A stretch of DNA of 64,000 nucleotides from Dyadobacter subterraneus (GTDB lineage: Bacteria; Bacteroidota; Bacteroidia; Cytophagales; Spirosomataceae). The notes under the pieces were generated by a model. The model did no database searches. It worked only from the letters and a program-made list of their open reading frames with translations, and had not been told where the DNA came from. Shown here piece after piece: positions 63,685 to 64,000 of this stretch. The first letter of the stretch is position 1. Every line of letters begins with the position of its first letter. A program made the position numbers and the translations under genes. The stretch lies in NCBI RefSeq assembly GCF_015221875.1, contig NZ_JACYGY010000002.1:62001-126000 (forward strand), written 5' to 3'.

Positions 63685-64000
63685 TTATTCGCTTTTTGCA
63701 TCTTCTTGAGATTCATCAGACTCAGCTTTTGGAGCTTCTGGTGCTTCGTCTTCAGCTACGATCGGGAAATCAGCTTTCGGTGCAGCTGGTGCTGCTTCTG
63801 CTGCTGGTGTTTCTGATCCGCCTTCTTTCTTACCACCACGACGGCTACGACGAGTCTTCACAGGTTTGTCTGCGTTAGCAAGTAGTAATGCATCGTTGAA
63901 GTCTACAAGTTCCATAAGAGCTACCTCAGCAGCATCACCCAAACGGTTTCCCAATTTGATGATACGTGTGTAACCACCTGGACGATCTGCAATTTTATCA
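63685..64000 (-). CDS. rplQ: 50S ribosomal protein L17, C-terminal part with acidic extension
   Basis: A fragment running off the right edge; in frame it begins [20 protein letters not shown], the conserved end of L17, followed by [16 protein letters not shown]. After the core (about residue 50 of the visible part) comes a basic stretch ([11 protein letters not shown]) and a long Ala/Pro/Glu-rich tail ([16 protein letters not shown] to SQEDAKSE). Bacteroidota L17 proteins often carry such extensions. In a typical genome rplQ ends the rpsM-rpoA operon, which would lie upstream outside the window. Confidence 0.95.
   Translation of the reverse strand, partial: DKIADRPGGYTRIIKLGNRLGDAAEVALMELVDFNDALLLANADKPVKTRRSRRGGKKEGGSETPAAEAAPAAPKADFPIVAEDEAPEAPKAESDESQEDAKSE

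Overview
The window reads as a chromosomal segment of a Bacteroidota bacterium of the order Cytophagales, most likely Dyadobacter or a close relative (family Spirosomaceae). This rests on recognised gene families and layouts, not on a database search: the uppS-bamA-skp-skp outer-membrane cluster, TonB-receptor/DUF4249/MG2 genes, an S46 dipeptidyl-peptidase, a DAHP synthase-chorismate mutase fusion, LytS/LytTR signalling, lipoproteins with SC/AC lipoboxes, a promoter of the Bacteroidota TTG/TAnnTTTG type, and weak Shine-Dalgarno usage. No tRNA, rRNA, CRISPR array, prophage or plasmid gene was seen. The window is cut inside hemH on the left and inside rplQ on the right.

Layout. 1-6.8 kb: hemH tail, cysteine desulfurase/glmM pair, a transglutaminase plus alpha-E protein pair, and a HerA-like DUF853 ATPase. 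6.8-11.3 kb: a thioesterase, then exported catabolic proteins (Gfo/Idh oxidoreductase, ceramidase-like hydrolase, DUF1080 protein). 11.3-13.0 kb: a TetR-DUF4260-quinone reductase module with a shared palindromic operator at both promoters. 13.0-13.6 kb: a cluster of REP-like repeats. 13.6-18.3 kb: YceI, a second transglutaminase, and the threonine-to-glycine pathway (tdh, kbl) divergent from an Lrp regulator. 18.4-25.5 kb: a four-gene envelope operon (unknown protein, STN-type TonB receptor, DUF4249 lipoprotein, MG2/plug protein). 25.7-38.7 kb: a sugar-nucleotide epimerase, HMG-CoA lyase, envelope proteins of unknown role, thymidine kinase, S46 peptidase, SGNH hydrolase, a lipoprotein, DAHP synthase-chorismate mutase, proline dehydrogenase and an lspA with a long acidic tail.

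38.8-40.6 kb is a complete IS1182-family insertion sequence with perfect terminal inverted repeats, sitting harmlessly between two convergent gene ends. 40.6-47.2 kb holds an Ig-like periplasmic protein and the uppS-bamA-skp-skp genes. 47.5-49.8 kb encodes a LytTR response regulator and a histidine kinase carrying N-terminal pentapeptide repeats. 50-64 kb is mostly housekeeping: ndk, an NrnA-like DHH phosphoesterase, FKBP, RdgB, PPK2, gpmI, LMW phosphatase, divIC, eno, a secreted rhodanese-thioredoxin fusion, carA and rplQ. Many genes are closed by near-perfect hairpins with A/T flanks, several of which can serve convergent genes on both strands.

I found no clear new defence or mobile system. 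The best candidates for something under-described are the pentapeptide-repeat histidine kinase, the STN-receptor/DUF4249/MG2-plug operon, the alpha-E/transglutaminase pair lacking its usual ATP-grasp partner, the duplicated acidic tail on LspA, and the repeat cluster at 13 kb.
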